A stretch of 46,536 nt of DNA from Terriglobia bacterium (lineage in GTDB: Bacteria; Acidobacteriota; Terriglobia; Bryobacterales; UBA6623), in contig VXRL01000005.1 of the NCBI GenBank assembly GCA_009838515.1, positions 1 through 46,536 of the forward strand. Reading direction: 5' to 3'. Positions within the stretch are counted from its first letter, which is position 1, and each line of letters starts with the position of its first letter. The position numbers were made by a program, and so were the translations under genes. Under the pieces are notes generated by a model. That model was not told where the DNA came from. It did not search any database and was given only the letters and a program-made list of their open reading frames with translations. This document shows, piece by piece, positions 43,638-46,536 of this stretch.

Positions 43638-45401
43638 TTAGAGCGTGCCGGCGGCGGCGTGAACAAGCTTGCCGCCGAGATACGTCCGCTCGACCTGAAT
43701 CTGCTTCACATCTTCGACGGGACACTCGAGTATGTCGCGGTCCAGCACAATCAGGTCCGCCAGCTTGCCGACTTCCAAGGATCCCTTCTCGTGCTCTGTG
43801 AAGGTGATGTAAGCGTTGTTCGTCGTGTATAGCCGAATCGCGTCTTGACGGGTGATCGCCTGTTCCGGCTGCAGGATGGCGTCGGTCCAACGCGGCTGCC
43901 TCGTAAGCGCAATCCACATACCAAAAAACGGGTTGTACGGGTTGATCGACCGCATGTCGCCAATCTTCTGCATGTGATCCGATCCTCCGCCCACAATCAC
44001 CCCCGCGTCGCGAAGGCTCTTGTAAGGCTGGAAGTAGCGCAGCCGGGCCTCTCCAAACTGCTTGAGCAAAGTGGCGCCATCGCGTTCAAGCCAAGCAGGT
44101 TGCAAGTCGGCGACTATGCCAATTTCGGCCATCCTGCGGACGGCCTCCGGGCTCATGAAGTTTGCGTGCGTGATACAGGGCCGCATGTCTCGCACTCGGA
44201 ACTCATCGTCGATTTCGGCGTAGGCGTCAATCAATGCATGCACGGCCCCGTCGCCCACGCAATGCGCAGTGGGTTGCAGGCCGTGCCGAAGCGCCAGCCG
44301 CAAGATCGCATAGGTCTTGCCGGGAGGAACGAAGCGCAGGCCGCGATAGTTCGGATCCGTGATCGAGTACACTTCGCTGACGCCCCATGGCTCGCGCATG
44401 TAGGCACTCCCGGTCAACATGCCCCCGTCCAAGAAAAACTTGATGCCGCGCAGCCAGAGCATCGGGCCGTAGCGGTGTCTAGGGTGACGCGCCAGCTTGG
44501 CTATCGAAGCCTCGATGTCTTCGAGGGAATCTTGAGCATTGATGGCCGAACTGACGAACAATCTAGTGGTTAGCTCTCCTTGTTCCAGCAGTTCTTCGTA
44601 GAGTTCGACGGCGTCAGGGCTGGCGTTGCGATCCGCGATGCTGGTCAGGCCGACCCGGTTGTATGCCGCCATCAACGCCCTGAGCCGACGGCGCTGGTCT
44701 TGGCGAGTGGGCGCCCGCTGGCTCTCTTCAAACTTGATCAGATGAGCGCCACTGCGAATGATGCCTGTGGGCTCGCCGTCGGCGTCGCGTTCGACAAGAC
44801 CAAGCTCGCCTTGCGGTATCCGGAAGTCCTTGTCAATACCGCTAAGCTCTAGCGCCAGCGAGTTCAATGAGGCATCCGGTCCGGTACGAAAGTACGCCGC
44901 GTGCTTCGGCGCAGCTTCATCAAGCTCGGTCCGTGTGGGGTAGCGCTGTTCGCGCAGGCGGGTGATAAACACCTGTTGGAGCCGAATCCAGCTCCCCTCT
45001 GGTACGACCTCCGCACGCTGCCGGAAGTAATCCAGCACGTCTGCGACAGTCTGCATGTCAGGCACGGTGTGATCGAATTCGTACAGCGCCGCGCCCAGCG
45101 GGTGGGTGTGTGAGTCGATCAGGCCCGGCAAAACCGTCTTGCCCTCCAGATCGACCAACTGGGTCGTTGGCGTAGCCAGCGCCCGCACTTCGGAATCCGT
45201 GCCGACCGCTGTAATGCGGTCACTTTGGACTGCCAGCGCCTCTGCGATGGAAAACTCCTCGTTGACCGTCACGACCTTGCCGTTGTGGAGGATCAAGTCT
45301 GGCTGCGCGATCGCCCGATCGGATCCCGGCCCTGCCAGAAACAGACAGAGCAATGCCGCTGAGAATCGCGTGGCGCCTGTCTTGCTTCGAAAGTTCGTCA
45401 T
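43638..45401 (-). CDS. Secreted YtcJ-like metal-dependent amidohydrolase
   Basis: 587 residues from the ATG at 45401, giving the signal peptide FSAALLCLFLAGPGSDRAIA. Amidohydrolase_3 (YtcJ/NfdA-like) layout: LILHNGKVVTVNE, VLPGLIDSHTHPLG with the two metal-binding His, TAHCVGDGAVHALIDAY, CITHANFMSPEAV, GGGSDHMQKIG with the late Asp, and a closing ADLIVLD. Members cleave N-formyl, N-acyl and related amide bonds; the substrate here is unknown. It is likely periplasmic. It stands alone: its neighbours are the PSD1 gene, 333 bp away, and a divergent gene. All expected metal ligands appear present. Confidence 0.85.
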   Translation of the reverse strand: MTNFRSKTGATRFSAALLCLFLAGPGSDRAIAQPDLILHNGKVVTVNEEFSIAEALAVQSDRITAVGTDSEVRALATPTTQLVDLEGKTVLPGLIDSHTHPLGAALYEFDHTVPDMQTVADVLDYFRQRAEVVPEGSWIRLQQVFITRLREQRYPTRTELDEAAPKHAAYFRTGPDASLNSLALELSGIDKDFRIPQGELGLVERDADGEPTGIIRSGAHLIKFEESQRAPTRQDQRRRLRALMAAYNRVGLTSIADRNASPDAVELYEELLEQGELTTRLFVSSAINAQDSLEDIEASIAKLARHPRHRYGPMLWLRGIKFFLDGGMLTGSAYMREPWGVSEVYSITDPNYRGLRFVPPGKTYAILRLALRHGLQPTAHCVGDGAVHALIDAYAEIDDEFRVRDMRPCITHANFMSPEAVRRMAEIGIVADLQPAWLERDGATLLKQFGEARLRYFQPYKSLRDAGVIVGGGSDHMQKIGDMRSINPYNPFFGMWIALTRQPRWTDAILQPEQAITRQDAIRLYTTNNAYITFTEHEKGSLEVGKLADLIVLDRDILECPVEDVKQIQVERTYLGGKLVHAAAGTL

Positions 45402-45567
45402 GATGCTGCGGCGCCTGCCGCATCGACCGTATAGTCGCATACGCTACGAAACCTCGAACGGGCCCGGCACGAATGCTACCGGCACGCTACTCCCAAACAT
45501 GGCATGCTTGACATGCTTGCAACATCGTTCGGCTGCAAGACAAGTTGATCGGAGGAAGCCAGATCCG

Positions 45568-46485
45568 ATGGCTGTGGAAGTTACAACTGTCCACCGGCAG
45601 CATTGGCGGAGGCCTGGCCTGCCCAAGTCTTCCGCGACTTGGCCACTGCGGGAGCCAGTGACGAAGCTCCTAGCCATGCTGGTCGTTTCAGCGCTCTCTT
45701 CAACAGGCGCTCTCGCGGATTCAGGAACTTCCAAGACTGAGGTCGACGTTCCAGCCATTCACGTCAACCATCCCCGCACGGCGCCGCCCTGGGCGCTTAC
45801 GCAGCGCCACTTGATCGAGACCATGGATCGCGCGGGCGTAGCGTTCTACGACACCTACGTCAAGCCTGACGGAACCCTGCGTTGGAAGGAACGCTACGAA
45901 GGCGGAATGAACTCTTCCGACGACGCCTACGAGGGATTTCGAGGATTCTCGCTGCATCACGTGCTCGGCGGCGCAAAGCGACTTGACACGCTGCATCGCC
46001 ACGTCTGGGAGGGCATCACCCACCAGTTTTCGCGCTACGGCCAGATCTACCGCGAGTTCGACAGCAACTGGGACTGGATGCATCACGGCGAAGGCTATGT
46101 GTCGTTCTATCCGCTAGGCATGGCAGATCCGTACGACGAGCGCTACCGTGAGCGCTCGGTGCGGTTTGCCGGCATGTACATCGGTGAAGATTCCGAAGCC
46201 CCCAACTACAACACCGACCTAAACCTCATGCGAGCTTCGATGAACGGAAGTCGCGGCCCCAAGATGCAGTGGACCAAGCGCGACTGGATTCCGACGAACG
46301 CGAACCTGGTCTACTACCACCTGCCCTTCGACGACATACCTGGCGTGCCATCTGCCACCGGCTGGATCAACGACCACCCTTCGGACGACCAGTTCGGGAA
46401 GATCGTGAAAACCATGAGTGATCGCATGGCGCGCGGCGATGTGCCCATCAATCTCACTGCCGCGCCATTGATCGCTAACGCGTGA
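45568..46485 (+). CDS. Secreted protein of unknown family, 3'-truncated at the terminal repeat
   Basis: 305 residues from the ATG at 45568; a GTG at 45658, preceded by GGGAG, would place the signal peptide (LLAMLVVSALSSTGALA) right at the start and may be the better one. The mature part is rich in aromatic and acidic residues (DGTLRWKERYEGGMN, SNWDWMHHGEGYVSFYPLGMAD, DDIPGVPSATGWIND). I recognise no domain. It ends at GDVPINLTAAPLIANA with a TGA whose last two bases are the first bases of the right-hand terminal repeat. A mid-domain stop exactly at the repeat border indicates truncation by an insertion. The intact protein would be longer. It is divergent from the amidohydrolase gene. Confidence 0.7.
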   Translation: MAVEVTTVHRQHWRRPGLPKSSATWPLREPVTKLLAMLVVSALSSTGALADSGTSKTEVDVPAIHVNHPRTAPPWALTQRHLIETMDRAGVAFYDTYVKPDGTLRWKERYEGGMNSSDDAYEGFRGFSLHHVLGGAKRLDTLHRHVWEGITHQFSRYGQIYREFDSNWDWMHHGEGYVSFYPLGMADPYDERYRERSVRFAGMYIGEDSEAPNYNTDLNLMRASMNGSRGPKMQWTKRDWIPTNANLVYYHLPFDDIPGVPSATGWINDHPSDDQFGKIVKTMSDRMARGDVPINLTAAPLIANA

Positions 46486-46536
46486 GGTGGTCCGATGTCT
46501 TTAGACCACTGGTCGGTGAATTTAAGGTGTACTCCG
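46484..46536 (+). repeat. Terminal repeat, right copy (probable mobile-element end)
   Basis: GAGGTGGTCCG (46484-46494), TTTAGACCA (46500-46508) and TAAGGTGTACTCCG (46523-46536) repeat the left copy in inverted orientation relative to the window. The dyad GTGGTC-N11-GACCAC (46487-46509) lies within it. The spacer before the third block is longer than in the left copy. The stop codon of the preceding gene overlaps its first two bases. The element continues beyond the window. Confidence 0.6.

Noticed and set aside
1..46536. CRISPR array, rRNA or tRNA genes
   Set aside because: Reading through the window I found no regularly spaced direct repeats and no tRNA- or rRNA-like stretches; a covariance search would be needed to exclude a divergent tRNA.

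Overview
The window is about 46.5 kb of compact bacterial DNA. A line inside the DUF1592 gene counts 67% G+C (19261-19320), against 38-40% in the restriction-type gene near 2.7-3.0 kb. Most genes encode exported proteins with Sec, Tat or lipoprotein signals. The gene content (sulfatases, DUF1501/DUF1552/DUF1592, PSD1 cytochrome-like proteins, YHYH, secreted leucine-rich repeat proteins) is typical of Planctomycetota, Verrucomicrobiota, Acidobacteriota and some marine Gammaproteobacteria that degrade polysaccharides. There is no rRNA or other decisive marker, so I leave the phylum open.

Layout. 0-4 kb is a defence and mobile segment. It holds a beta-class DNA methyltransferase fused to an HNH domain, a GmrSD-like DUF262/HNH gene, fragments of another restriction-modification system and an orphan FitA-like antitoxin. 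4-9.5 kb holds a nucleoside-hydrolase-like protein, a HigBA toxin-antitoxin pair, a GH51 arabinofuranosidase lipoprotein and a ParE/RHH toxin-antitoxin pair; upstream of the last pair is an operator-like array of alternating heptamers. 9.5-14.4 kb holds an SGNH hydrolase and sulfatase pair, then an alpha/beta hydrolase, a ketopantoate reductase and nadC. 14.4-18 kb holds an FtsX-type permease followed by two small paralogous membrane proteins. 18-24.6 kb holds a DUF1592-DUF1552 pair convergent with two secreted leucine-rich repeat proteins. 24.7-34 kb holds a fucose-isomerase-like protein, an ADP-ribosylglycohydrolase lipoprotein, a DUF433 antitoxin, a YHYH protein, a dienelactone hydrolase and two paralogous sulfatases. 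34-46.5 kb holds a voltage-gated-type potassium channel with a zinc ribbon, an AAA_14/DUF4143 ATPase, a CocE-type hydrolase, a PSD1-DUF1501 pair, an amidohydrolase and a truncated secreted protein.

How the genes fit together. Three sulfatases, the arabinofuranosidase, the SGNH and CocE hydrolases and the sugar-isomerase-like protein fit breakdown of sulfated or esterified plant or algal polysaccharides outside the cytoplasm. The DUF1592/DUF1552 and PSD1/DUF1501 pairs are the accessory modules that usually accompany such gene sets. nadC and the ketopantoate reductase are the only clear housekeeping genes.

Most striking: the two ends of the window carry the same three-block repeat in inverted orientation. 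At each end the repeat begins exactly where a coding sequence stops prematurely. This suggests two insertions of one mobile element, and the sequence edges fall inside it. The best candidate for an undescribed system is the GmrSD-like gene plus methyltransferase-HNH operon at 53-3284.
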